Both the position numbers and the translations under genes were made by a program. 30,300 bases of DNA from a virus. The notes beneath the pieces were generated by a model that did not search any database, was not told the origin of the DNA, and was given only the letters and a program-made list of their open reading frames with translations. This document shows, one piece after another, positions 1 to 8,387 of this stretch. The stretch's first letter is position 1; every line of letters begins with the position of its first letter. The DNA lies in the IMG/VR virus record IMGVR_UViG_3300028800_000253, positions 1 through 30,300 of that record; one strand, given 5' to 3'.

Positions 1-1297
1 CTTTAATCGCTCCAGAAGTTATTTTATTTGCTTTTCCTCTTCCAATAACTTTTTCAAGCATATTTTCTATTTTTTCACTTCTAGCATTAGCCGCAAAAGC
101 TTCATTAGCCGCTCTCCAATTCTTAACGAATTCAGGATTAGTCTCTCCGACTTGTTCAGCTGCTTTGACAACTTCATTTTTAACATTGTTGAGATTTTTC
201 TTAATTTTGGATTTAAGGGCTGGTTGAAGTAATAGATCCCAACCTCCAGTTCCTTCAATGACTTCATTAATGGATTGTCGAAAAGGTACAAGATCTTTAG
301 CATCAATCTGACCGTTCTTGATATGAGAACGAATCTCTTCAATTTTGGTTAAAGCTTGAGGAGTAGATGGTTTTGAACCACCTGCACGCAATGCTTTTTC
401 TATTGAATCAAGTCCTGACTCAAGTCCTTTTGCAGGAATCAACATACCAGGTTTGATTTCGCTTTCTGCTTTTTTGAAAAGTTCATTAGCTAATTTCTTC
501 GATCCTCCCATACCAAATCGATGTCCGATCAAATCCAAGATAATCATAGTTCCAATTCGTGACCCGACTTGGGCCTTTTCTCCATAGCCTGCAAATTTAA
601 AACCTTCTTCAGCTAAATGGCCTGCAATAGGAATACCTATGTTTCTAACTAAAGAATGTTTACCAGCCCCAGGAACTGAAAACGTAGCGATATCACTTAG
701 GATTTGTCCAGTCTTTTCTTCGAAATTGTTCTTTGGTTTTGTATATCCTAAAGATGCTTTTTCGCTTTTTTCTCTTAGTTTTGAGGAAGTTGGGAGTAAA
801 TTTTCACCTTCATTACCAATAAGCCATCGACTAAAATATTCTAGATCACCTGGAATACCAAGAATTGTCTCTCCCATTCGCGAAGATTGTTGAGCAATAT
901 TTCGTTCAATCTCACGTTCGAGATCAAAATCTTCTCCATTGATAATCTTTAGATCTTCTTCTCTTTGCTTTTCAGGTGAAATTTGATCCTGTTGAAGGAA
1001 TTCTTGTTCGGCTATATCCCAGATATCATTTTTTTCTTGTTTATTTCCATTTGGGTATTTTTGAGGAGATTCATCCACAAATTCGTAACGAGAATTAGAT
1101 TTAGACTGCTGGGTTTGATTTAAATACGGCTGAAGTTGAACAGGTGTCATTTTAGGAGACTGACTATCATCATCAATTGTATTTTGTGGAATAGATTGTT
1201 TCGCAAAATTAGGTTCATGTCCTTGACGAAAAGAAATTGATGGTTTTGTCTCTTCAAGATATTCCTTTTCAGCCTCATCCCAAATGCTAGAATTCAT
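1..1297 (-). CDS. large virion-associated protein, N-terminal part (runs off left edge)
   Basis: An uninterrupted minus-strand frame starts with ATG at 1297 and stays open to the window edge, giving about 432 residues of a longer protein. The start overlaps the end of the upstream gene by 11 bp, which suggests translational coupling. The first 110 residues are polar and low in complexity and contain an acidic aromatic motif twice, IWDEAEKEYLE (residues 5-15) and IWDIAEQEFLQ (92-102). A Gly/Ala-rich, possibly membrane-active stretch follows at about 205-275, then helical Lys/Glu-rich sequence. As the last gene of the visible virion cluster it could be an internal or ejection protein. That is inferred from position and composition only; I do not recognise the family. 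Confidence 0.75.
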   Translation of the reverse strand, partial: MNSSIWDEAEKEYLEETKPSISFRQGHEPNFAKQSIPQNTIDDDSQSPKMTPVQLQPYLNQTQQSKSNSRYEFVDESPQKYPNGNKQEKNDIWDIAEQEFLQQDQISPEKQREEDLKIINGEDFDLEREIERNIAQQSSRMGETILGIPGDLEYFSRWLIGNEGENLLPTSSKLREKSEKASLGYTKPKNNFEEKTGQILSDIATFSVPGAGKHSLVRNIGIPIAGHLAEEGFKFAGYGEKAQVGSRIGTMIILDLIGHRFGMGGSKKLANELFKKAESEIKPGMLIPAKGLESGLDSIEKALRAGGSKPSTPQALTKIEEIRSHIKNGQIDAKDLVPFRQSINEVIEGTGGWDLLLQPALKSKIKKNLNNVKNEVVKAAEQVGETNPEFVKNWRAANEAFAANARSEKIENMLEKVIGRGKANKITSGAIK

Positions 1298-2444
1298 AGC
1301 CAGCATCCCTTGCTAATTGTTGAGCTTTGCGTTTATCACCATTAGCTTGTCTTAAGAAATCTCGTGCAATATCTTTTGTGAATTCTTTTTTTTCTTCTTG
1401 TTGATCGGTACGGATATTATTCAACTCTTCCAAAAGCTCTTTTTCTCTATCTTCAATCATCGATTCTGCCATTTCAGCAGCATCTTCTTCTGAGATATTT
1501 CCTAATTTATGCTTCTTGTATACATCTGAAAGTGCTTTATAATATTGATTGTTGATGTCACTTAGAATTTCCATTTGTCGAATGATCTGTCTACGACCTT
1601 CTGGTGTATTCAAAAGACTTGGCAGACGTTTCATGAAGTTAGCTAAATCGAAATTGGTTACTCGTGATCCAAATGTATCTTTGGCTTTTGTGGTAAAGTC
1701 TTGAACCGTCTTAACAAATCTTTCCGTTTCAGGATTAGCAAGTCCTGCTAATTGAGCTGTGGGACGAATGCCACCAGTATGTGGATCAATGATGATGCTT
1801 CCCATACCAGAAGGCAATTTTCCTGAATTGTTAAGATCATCAAGTATTTTCAAAGAAGCCTTTTCGCTTTTAGCTGCCTTCGTTTTACTTTGCGCTTCTC
1901 TGAAGATGGGCTCATTGGATTTTCTAAATTCAGACTGTGCTTGAACGCGTTCTTTTGGAGTCATCCCTTCAAATGGACTATACTCTTTTTCTTCTCCAAC
2001 TTTTTCCTTAACTTGTTGTCCACGTTGTTCTCTTTCAAGAAGATGTTTTACGAGTTCTGTTTGTCCACCAATAGGAAGAGCTTTGAAAAGATCACCAGCT
2101 TCAGGACCAAATCGATTAGAAATAATTCCAGCTGCTTGATCAAGCATTTGTTGATCTTGTTCATTCTTTTGCGGTTGCTGCTGTTCAAATTGTTGTTGAG
2201 CCAAAAGCTTTTGCAATGCAGGATCAAGAATATTTTCATTAATTCCTAATGCTCGCGCTTGTTCTCTAGATTGATTGATTCCTTCTTGTCGAAGATTTTC
2301 TTGTCTTTCTTGTTCTTCCCCTCTTCGTTTATTTTCAACAAGCCCAGCCAAAGCATCAGGCAATGCCGAAGCTAATCCCCCCAGAAAACTCTGTCCCTTC
2401 GATGGCTGTTTCTGTCTATTATTCTGAATGAATGTCGTTGCCAT
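1287..2444 (-). CDS. Gln/Glu-rich helical virion protein, unknown function
   Basis: 385 residues, with a good ribosome site (GAGGAAAA directly before ATG). The N-terminal third is very rich in Gln, Glu and Arg and probably forms long helices or coiled coil. Residues about 95-135 are more globular. Near residue 270 there is a compact segment with FMKRLPSLLNTPEGRR. The C-terminus is again charged and helical. Similar helical, Gln-rich proteins next to the largest virion gene act as internal or ejection proteins in other podoviruses, but that role is inferred from context here. No catalytic motif was seen. Confidence 0.75.
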   Translation of the reverse strand: MATTFIQNNRQKQPSKGQSFLGGLASALPDALAGLVENKRRGEEQERQENLRQEGINQSREQARALGINENILDPALQKLLAQQQFEQQQPQKNEQDQQMLDQAAGIISNRFGPEAGDLFKALPIGGQTELVKHLLEREQRGQQVKEKVGEEKEYSPFEGMTPKERVQAQSEFRKSNEPIFREAQSKTKAAKSEKASLKILDDLNNSGKLPSGMGSIIIDPHTGGIRPTAQLAGLANPETERFVKTVQDFTTKAKDTFGSRVTNFDLANFMKRLPSLLNTPEGRRQIIRQMEILSDINNQYYKALSDVYKKHKLGNISEEDAAEMAESMIEDREKELLEELNNIRTDQQEEKKEFTKDIARDFLRQANGDKRKAQQLARDAGYEF

Positions 2445-2450
2445 TTTTCC

Positions 2451-3077
2451 TCAAAAATTTAATATTTCTGGAAGTGATCGGGTTGTATTTTCTTGCCCAA
2501 ATGTTGTTTGACCAAGTGCTTTATCTGCTGCTGTACCAGCACCTTTGTTAATCAAAGATAATATTGAAGGCAAAGATTTGAGTGCTGATTGACCAAATAG
2601 ATTCCACATATTGGTGTCTTGCTCTTCAGGTTCTTGCATATAATAATTGTCATGTGACTGAATACCTAAAAGTCGACTTAATAAACTCATCAGAGAATTT
2701 AGTGAATTCGATTGGATATCATGACGCTTTCCTGCTAACTCTTCAGCAAGATTACCCGCAGCTCCAGCCGCAGCATTCTCAAATGCAGAAGAATCCCTAG
2801 CTCCTAAGCCAGAAAATCGACTCGCTAATTGCCCAATATTTTGGTTAAAAGATCTTTGAGCTTGCGCCTCATAAGGCTGAAAACCTTCATCACTTCCCCC
2901 AGCTAATCTTGATAGATAATCTAATCCTTGATTAATCCCCTGTTGACCGTTACCCAGCCCTCCTAAAGTGCTATTCAAAAGATTCATTTGCTTAGGATTA
3001 AGATTCGGGACACTTACTCCTTTATAACCTGAAACTTTTGGTAAATTTGGCGCATTGCCAGTTGGTCCGTAATTCAT
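2451..3077 (-). CDS. small Gly/Ser-rich virion protein, unknown function
   Basis: 208 residues, preceded by GAGG a few bases before ATG, and six bases upstream of the next gene. The N-terminus is Pro/Gly-rich (NAPNLPKVSGYKGV), followed by a Gly/Gln-rich linker. A helical central segment with an Ala/Gly-rich run (about 95-115) and a Leu/Ser-rich helix (LNSLMSLLSRLLG) follow. Its place between tail-region genes and the large helical proteins suggests a minor virion or ejection component. The family is not recognised. Confidence 0.7.
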   Translation of the reverse strand: MNYGPTGNAPNLPKVSGYKGVSVPNLNPKQMNLLNSTLGGLGNGQQGINQGLDYLSRLAGGSDEGFQPYEAQAQRSFNQNIGQLASRFSGLGARDSSAFENAAAGAAGNLAEELAGKRHDIQSNSLNSLMSLLSRLLGIQSHDNYYMQEPEEQDTNMWNLFGQSALKSLPSILSLINKGAGTAADKALGQTTFGQENTTRSLPEILNF

Positions 3078-3084
3078 AATAACC

Positions 3085-3591
3085 TCATCCTAAAATATAT
3101 TCTAATATAACATATGCTAATGAACCTGTCCAAAAAGCAGAAGTAGTAATTACGATATCTGTTGGTGTGACATCCAATTCAATCGCATTAGCTCCTCCTC
3201 CTCCCACATCAACCCAAGGCAAAGGACGATAAAACCCTGCACTTCCCACAGGCGCATTTTGCAAAACACCATATATATGCGTAAAATATGTCGTTGAGTT
3301 AATTGCAATATTGTGAGGAAAAGATGTAGATGCTCCAGTTAAAGTAAATTCATATACTTGTCTAAGTGACTGTCTCTTTCTCAATGATGTCGTGGTATCA
3401 ATACTGAACCATTGTTCCCCTGTTACAATCTGAAATTTGTCATAAATACCATTCGTGCGAAGATTTATGGCTTGTGCAAATTCAATATCTCTCTTTGTCA
3501 AAACTGGTTGCAACATTTCAGGATCTTGAGGAAAGGTCCTAGATGTACTCACATAAGGAGATTGGATTGCTTCTGTTGTTGGGTTTACCAT
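3085..3591 (-). CDS. small beta-rich virion protein, unknown function
   Basis: 168 residues, start supported by AAGG seven bases before ATG. The sequence alternates short beta strands with Gly- and Ser-rich turns (WVDVGGGGANAIELDVTP) and ends in a hydrophobic strand. This composition fits a head-decoration or tail-attached beta-sandwich protein. It sits between the large tail protein and the helical virion proteins, 30 bases from the upstream gene, so it is probably translated from the same transcript. No named family was recognised. Confidence 0.7.
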   Translation of the reverse strand: MVNPTTEAIQSPYVSTSRTFPQDPEMLQPVLTKRDIEFAQAINLRTNGIYDKFQIVTGEQWFSIDTTTSLRKRQSLRQVYEFTLTGASTSFPHNIAINSTTYFTHIYGVLQNAPVGSAGFYRPLPWVDVGGGGANAIELDVTPTDIVITTSAFWTGSLAYVILEYILG

Positions 3592-3620
3592 AAATTTACC
3601 TTATGTAAAGCGGATTTACA

Positions 3621-6185
3621 TTATGCAAGTATCGGTCCTGGATAAAGGTCTATAGCTATCGTGTAAAGTACAAATTCAGCTCTATTGATATCCGGAATTC
3701 TTGCTTGTGCATCTGATAATGTAAAACCAACCTGAACACTATCTCCATTGAAACTATTAGAACTTCTATGCCATATCTGGTTCTGGTTAATCTGTATGGG
3801 TTTGTCTGGTTCAGGTCCTGTTAATACAACATTTGAGGATACAAGAAAGGGATCAGCAAAAGGATCGTTTGAAGAATAATCATCGATTTGATTCACATAA
3901 ATATTAACTGTCGTTTCACCAGTAGGCGCATTCTGAAATAAGAACATTTGAGTACCAATTCTTGCTTGCCTTCCATTCTCCCAAAATATTGGGAATGCCT
4001 TAGTGCGAATATCATATATAGTGATACGATTGTAAACACCCCCACCAATATATGTTCCCGAAGCAATTCCTGTTTCAATCTTAAAGGTATTTCTATCAGA
4101 TCGACTGATCTTCTGTATTGTGTTGTTTAATGCAGTAAAATTCGTTCCTATAACTCCTGAAATGGTAATAAAATCATCATCTTCAAGATTATGGTTTGGA
4201 GATGTAATTATACATCCAGTTGTATCAGCAGTAATGTTTTGGATATATTGAGAATTTCCTTCAGTAGAACCGAGGTCTCTAAGCATCACAAAGCCTTGTT
4301 GGTTTCCAGCCGCAATACTCGGATATCTTTCAGCTAATGCACCAAAGTTCCAGGGTACTGTCCATTCGATCCAAGAGCTAAAAGGTAAAGTAGCCCATGT
4401 ATAATTCACCGATCTTCTATATGTGCCGTAATGTGTATAATTTTCATTGAAAATAGCCCACGTATTGTCACGATAATTCCAAAGAATAGTTTGATTATTG
4501 AAAATATCCGAATCTGACGTATCATCATCATCCGTTATAGAAGGATAGCTCACATAGACATATTCATTTCGATAATCTCGAACAGCAGTGACTCTATCCG
4601 AACCATTATTGGCTTCTGATATACTGAATACTTGATCCGGAATGACTAGGTCAACACGTTGATCGCTATAAGGCGTTGTAAGCGTTAAACCATACACACC
4701 CACACTAAAACATCCTGTATCTAAATTGATGCCACTGAAGCGAGATTGAGCACCAAATTCAACGTTGATCGTTTGATAGATAAATGGAAGAGAATCATCG
4801 CCAGTAAATAGTATTTTGAGATCTCGATTCTCGAATTTAACAATCAAGACATCTTCATTTTCCTGAACCAAAACGATCGTTTGAGGGATTGGTGCACCAA
4901 TTCTTCCTCCAAAACCAGCAACATTCTGATACCAGGCTTCAATGTTAAATCCAATTCCAGAAGTGTTTTTAGGCACTAATGAAGAATAATAAGGCGTGCC
5001 ATCTTGAGAATATATTAATAGATTCGGTCCATCTTGAGCAGCTCCTGAGGATCTTTGAATGGTCGTATTAAACATCAATAATCTACCCTTAAATGGTAAG
5101 ATCATCTTAGCGCCAATCAAATAGAAGGGAGTGGCTGTATTATCGAGAGGAGGAACAAAATTCACCCAACCTGTCGTATTATCTACTGTAAAATCACCAT
5201 CATACCACTTAATACCATCTCCATCCGTTCCACCAGGCGTATTCGAAGTTAAATATATTGCAATACCACCATTAACATAAGCTCCTCCGACTCCACCGGA
5301 ATTATTCAATGATACATGATTTGCATCTACAAATGTGACAGTCCATGCAATAAGATTAATTCCTGTATTTCCATTAACTTCATTAATAAAAATAATGTCA
5401 CCTGTGATTAGTCCATGTCCATTTATATTTACAACAGCAGGAGGACCAACAACAACTCCAGCAATTGTCATTTTATGGAAACCCGGTCTTCCATTCGTTG
5501 TGAACATGGCTCCCTGATAATTTCTTGTCCAAAACTGCTGATAATCAGCTCCTGTCCAAAGAAATGGCTTTCCAGATGATTTATAGTAATTTACAGAATG
5601 AAATTTGCTTGTAGTATCATCAAATGCATAACTCAATTCCTGATCGAAAAAAACTGTAGTTGGAAAATCAATGATAGTCGTCTGAAAATCTTCAATCCCA
5701 AGTACTGGTAAAGCCGGATAAAAGCTAAACGTCACAACCACTGGAGTTGCTGCTGATGCTCCAGTAATTGTTAAGTCGCCCGTTTGATAATTAATTGTTC
5801 CTGTTCCGCCAGCACTTCCCGTTAAAACTCCTGTAGGAGGAGAAGTATCAGTAAAGGTGGAAGCTCCAATAACAATTGATAATGAACTGGGAACTATTGA
5901 GGAATTTGGGAAATAAGTTGCTAAAGTGCTTGTAAATATTGTGGAATAAGTTATGAGAGCAAAGATATTTCCAGAAAATCCACCACCACCAGAAGTATTA
6001 CCAAGCGTCTGTGACACTTCATCATATCTCAATCGACCCAAAGTGACTGTACCGGATTTCTTTTTGATTCTACCTCTCCAAGCATAGGCATTCGTAAGCA
6101 CAGGAAATGAATCATTATTGACTTCAAAATCCGGACGATTCGTCTGCAAACCAGATGTGACATTTGATATGACTAATTTATTCAT
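3621..6185 (-). CDS. large tail/neck protein, possibly P22 gp10-like, with two FCCH-like modules
   Basis: About 854 residues. ATG at 6185 is chosen because it overlaps the upstream stop as ATGA; a TTG at 6203 would add six residues. The N-terminus (SGLQTNRPDFEVNNDSFPVL, then NAYAWRGRIKKKSGT) resembles the opening of P22 gp10-type tail accessory/DNA-stabilisation proteins, where listed coordinates are followed by a basic RGR-K turn. Two beta modules of the E1-FCCH-like type are inserted at about 242-312 (HGLITGDIIFI) and 653-721 (NHNLEDDDFITISG). The C-terminus (GDSVQVGFTLSDAQ, then IDLYPGP) looks like the closing blade of a propeller. The function assignment is tentative. Confidence 0.7.
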   Translation of the reverse strand: MNKLVISNVTSGLQTNRPDFEVNNDSFPVLTNAYAWRGRIKKKSGTVTLGRLRYDEVSQTLGNTSGGGGFSGNIFALITYSTIFTSTLATYFPNSSIVPSSLSIVIGASTFTDTSPPTGVLTGSAGGTGTINYQTGDLTITGASAATPVVVTFSFYPALPVLGIEDFQTTIIDFPTTVFFDQELSYAFDDTTSKFHSVNYYKSSGKPFLWTGADYQQFWTRNYQGAMFTTNGRPGFHKMTIAGVVVGPPAVVNINGHGLITGDIIFINEVNGNTGINLIAWTVTFVDANHVSLNNSGGVGGAYVNGGIAIYLTSNTPGGTDGDGIKWYDGDFTVDNTTGWVNFVPPLDNTATPFYLIGAKMILPFKGRLLMFNTTIQRSSGAAQDGPNLLIYSQDGTPYYSSLVPKNTSGIGFNIEAWYQNVAGFGGRIGAPIPQTIVLVQENEDVLIVKFENRDLKILFTGDDSLPFIYQTINVEFGAQSRFSGINLDTGCFSVGVYGLTLTTPYSDQRVDLVIPDQVFSISEANNGSDRVTAVRDYRNEYVYVSYPSITDDDDTSDSDIFNNQTILWNYRDNTWAIFNENYTHYGTYRRSVNYTWATLPFSSWIEWTVPWNFGALAERYPSIAAGNQQGFVMLRDLGSTEGNSQYIQNITADTTGCIITSPNHNLEDDDFITISGVIGTNFTALNNTIQKISRSDRNTFKIETGIASGTYIGGGVYNRITIYDIRTKAFPIFWENGRQARIGTQMFLFQNAPTGETTVNIYVNQIDDYSSNDPFADPFLVSSNVVLTGPEPDKPIQINQNQIWHRSSNSFNGDSVQVGFTLSDAQARIPDINRAEFVLYTIAIDLYPGPILA

Positions 6186-7039
6186 ACGCCAAGTGCCATC
6201 CAATAATAATTTGAAGGACCTGTTAAACCCGTTGTAGCTTTAAAATTATCGAATGGTCCAACTGTTGGAGTTGAAACAGTCGCTCGAGTTGATCTAGTTG
6301 AACTATTATTTGGTGTTAAAATCATTGTCAAAAATCCCGTTGTAAATGCCACAGGAAGTTTAAACGTTTGTAAAGGGCCTGGATTAATAGTTACTCCACC
6401 AAATTGAATAGTCATTCCCCAAGGTAATGCATAAGCTCTTCCATTATCGTTTTCAGCAGTTGTCTCGATATTTGTTAAACATGTTTCAGGTTGAGTATTT
6501 CCTACCACATTTTGAAAGAATAGATTCGGTAGATAAAGCTTGTCTTTTCCATATCTCTTATAATTTTCTTTTGAATAATATGCAGATTGATTAGCTGATG
6601 TAGCACCATCTAAAGGACCTTTTGCCAAAACATTTGCTAGAAATGTTCTTACATGAAGTCCAAGAGATGTTGAATCTGTATTTTGAAACTCACCTGTAAA
6701 TGGCTTGTAAGTGGGGTAAGTTGTTCCGTTAATAGGAACTGAAAATTGATTTGCATTTAATACGGTTACAACAGCGGTTTGACTATTTAATGGCCAAGAT
6801 GCACCTGTTAAATCCTGACATTTAGAAAAAGTAACCGAATTTCCATTTACCAAATGATGATTAGGAGAAGTAATGATTATAGGATTAGTAGATGTGGCAT
6901 TATCGACAGAGCCAGCAAATGGATAATGATCTACGGAATATTGAGAATTAATTGTATGAAAATTTGAGACAAAATCATCCTGGCTATCGGCTGGAATATC
7001 TGAAGGTTGTGGAGTGCCTGGATCATAAGGATTTGTCAT
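6182..7039 (-). CDS. virion protein, paralogue of its upstream neighbour with an inserted FCCH-like module
   Basis: 285 residues. It overlaps both neighbours by 4 bp (ATGA), indicating coupled translation. The N-terminus (YDPGTPQPSD, then NFHTINSQYSVDHYPF) matches the start of the adjacent upstream gene (NFQALNTQFGVNHVPF), so the two arose by duplication. After the shared 40 residues it carries an extra beta module (about 48-118, NHHLVNGNSVTFSKC and NANQFSVPINGTTY) that the neighbour lacks. The C-terminal half is again related to the neighbour (LPNLFFQN versus IPQLFFQN). Likely a tail-attached structural or adhesin protein; exact role unknown. Confidence 0.75.
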   Translation of the reverse strand: MTNPYDPGTPQPSDIPADSQDDFVSNFHTINSQYSVDHYPFAGSVDNATSTNPIIITSPNHHLVNGNSVTFSKCQDLTGASWPLNSQTAVVTVLNANQFSVPINGTTYPTYKPFTGEFQNTDSTSLGLHVRTFLANVLAKGPLDGATSANQSAYYSKENYKRYGKDKLYLPNLFFQNVVGNTQPETCLTNIETTAENDNGRAYALPWGMTIQFGGVTINPGPLQTFKLPVAFTTGFLTMILTPNNSSTRSTRATVSTPTVGPFDNFKATTGLTGPSNYYWMALGV

Positions 7040-7581
7040 GTAGGACCAATTGAAAAAAAGTTAAACGTGAACCCGCTAATGGCTGAATTTATCGTAAATT
7101 TTGTCGCTGTATTATTTGAAGCGCTATAAAATGTAGTCGATGATCCATTAACATTGGGTGTTAAAAGAATCGTATATGCTTTATCGGAATATGTAATTGC
7201 ATAATCTACATCTCCTATAGCTAATGATTTTCCTACATTGATTGTAAAACCCCAAGGAGTTACAAAACCTGTCACTCCGTCCAATAAAGTTGTAGGAAGA
7301 TTCGTCAATTGCTTCACAGATGCACTATTCTGAAAAAACAACTGAGGAATTGATGAAACCAATTTCGTATAGACACACGATTGATTTCCCACAACTCCAG
7401 GATCAGATCCCAATGTGCCAAAGAATTTAATCAATGTATGAAATCCATTGTTATTCCCTGATACAAATGGAACGTGATTGACTCCAAATTGGGTATTTAA
7501 AGCCTGAAAGTTATCCAAAAGATCTTGCTGGCTAAACTTCGGATCGTTATTAGGCTGTGGGATATTTGGATGATATGGCAT
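7036..7581 (-). CDS. virion protein, module-less paralogue of the downstream gene
   Basis: 181 residues, coupled at both ends (TAATG upstream, ATGA downstream). It opens with IPQPNNDPKFSQQDLLDNFQ followed by LNTQFGVNHVPF. This dHvPF-type motif with a following GFHTLIKF is common near the start of phage structural proteins that carry beta-rich receptor-proximal domains. It aligns with the next gene along most of its length but lacks the inserted beta module. Inferred to be part of the tail or neck; no enzymatic motif was seen. Confidence 0.72.
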   Translation of the reverse strand: MPYHPNIPQPNNDPKFSQQDLLDNFQALNTQFGVNHVPFVSGNNNGFHTLIKFFGTLGSDPGVVGNQSCVYTKLVSSIPQLFFQNSASVKQLTNLPTTLLDGVTGFVTPWGFTINVGKSLAIGDVDYAITYSDKAYTILLTPNVNGSSTTFYSASNNTATKFTINSAISGFTFNFFSIGPT

Positions 7582-7871
7582 TACTTACCTTTCTTGGCTG
7601 CATTTTTCTTTAGAGCTGGATATTCAGAATAAACTTTCTTCTTTATTCCATCTGGATTAGGCGCAAAGTGTGCTCGACTAAGAGCATTCCTAGCGTGCTT
7701 AATGTCATTGATAGGAAAACTATATTTGTTAGCTCCACCTGATTTACCTGCAAATTCTGAAGGTTTAACATTTTTATACTTACCCGCATTGGAACTTCCA
7801 GGCTTTGCCCGCATCTTTGACTCAGTTCCTCTGGGGACTTTTACACCTTTAGCTACTGAAATTTTCTTCAT
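7581..7871 (-). CDS. small basic conserved phage protein
   Basis: 96 residues, strongly basic. The segment FPINDIKHARNALSRAHFAP followed by NPDGIKKKVYSEYPALKK resembles a short conserved region found in many phage and prophage proteins, where F-P-I/L-x-D..HARNAL..A precedes a basic tail. Its role is unknown; the basic charge suggests DNA or capsid contact. AGGTAGAG lies just before the ATG, and the start overlaps the upstream gene by 23 bp. Confidence 0.7.
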   Translation of the reverse strand: MKKISVAKGVKVPRGTESKMRAKPGSSNAGKYKNVKPSEFAGKSGGANKYSFPINDIKHARNALSRAHFAPNPDGIKKKVYSEYPALKKNAAKKGK

Positions 7872-8094
7872 CTCTACCTATACAACGGTTAAATATTGAA
7901 CATAATGTTCTTCTTTTTCTGGGAATGATGATTAAACCTTCCTCTGGTTTAGCTATACACTTATGACTTTCATCATATGTTAAAATCATCTCTCCAACTT
8001 CTGTAATTTTAGATGATAAAACAGTATAACCCCCTTGATTCAACTCAAGTAATTTTGTTTCAAGTTGACGAGGAGAAATTGTTACATCAAACAT
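7849..8094 (-). CDS. small hypothetical protein
   Basis: 81 residues. The start shares one base with the stop of the upstream gene (TAATG) and the end overlaps the downstream gene by 23 bp, so it is embedded in the operon. The sequence begins with a beta-alpha pattern (FDVTISPRQLETKLLELNQG) and has a basic stretch IIIPRKRRT near the middle. Two Cys residues lie close together near the end. No family was recognised. Confidence 0.6.
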   Translation of the reverse strand: MFDVTISPRQLETKLLELNQGGYTVLSSKITEVGEMILTYDESHKCIAKPEEGLIIIPRKRRTLCSIFNRCIGRDEENFSS

Positions 8095-8378
8095 TATTTT
8101 CTTTTGTCTAAACGACCCTTTTTCGTTGGCATGCCATCGTGTACTTTGCCTTCAGCATGATGCTTTTTAGCATGTTTAGTAGCCATTTCATGTTTCTCAT
8201 GATGCTTATCTAACATTTTCTTAGCTTTTTCTTTCACTGTGTTTTTCATATCAGTTTTATGAGCTTTGGCTTGAGCTTTTACATTAGATTTTTCATTAGC
8301 TTTTGCTCTAACTTTTTCTTTAACATTGTATTTCATTTCTTTTTTCATTTCTTTTTTCATTTCTTTCATATTAGCCAT
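8094..8378 (-). CDS. Lys-rich low-complexity protein
   Basis: 94 residues, about one third Lys with many Met, Ala, Glu and His residues, starting with a MKKE repeat encoded by tandem 12-bp units. It is predicted to be a single charged helix followed by a basic tail (MPTKKGRLDKRK). Such small Lys-rich proteins in head-gene clusters may bind packaged DNA, but this is inference from composition only. It lies 10 bp after the upstream gene. Confidence 0.6.
   Translation of the reverse strand: MANMKEMKKEMKKEMKYNVKEKVRAKANEKSNVKAQAKAHKTDMKNTVKEKAKKMLDKHHEKHEMATKHAKKHHAEGKVHDGMPTKKGRLDKRK
8334..8369 (+). repeat. tandem 12-bp repeat, three units
   Basis: Three consecutive copies of CATTTCTTTTTT (the third imperfect) lie within the coding sequence of the Lys-rich protein and encode its repeated MKKE units. 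The unit length is a multiple of three, so copy-number change would keep the frame. Confidence 0.85.
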
Positions 8379-8387
8379 ATTGGACTC

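Noticed and set aside
639-893. Plus-strand ORF at the left edge and short minus-strand ORF at 67-342
   Set aside because: Both are shadows of the long minus-strand frame running from 1297 to the window edge.
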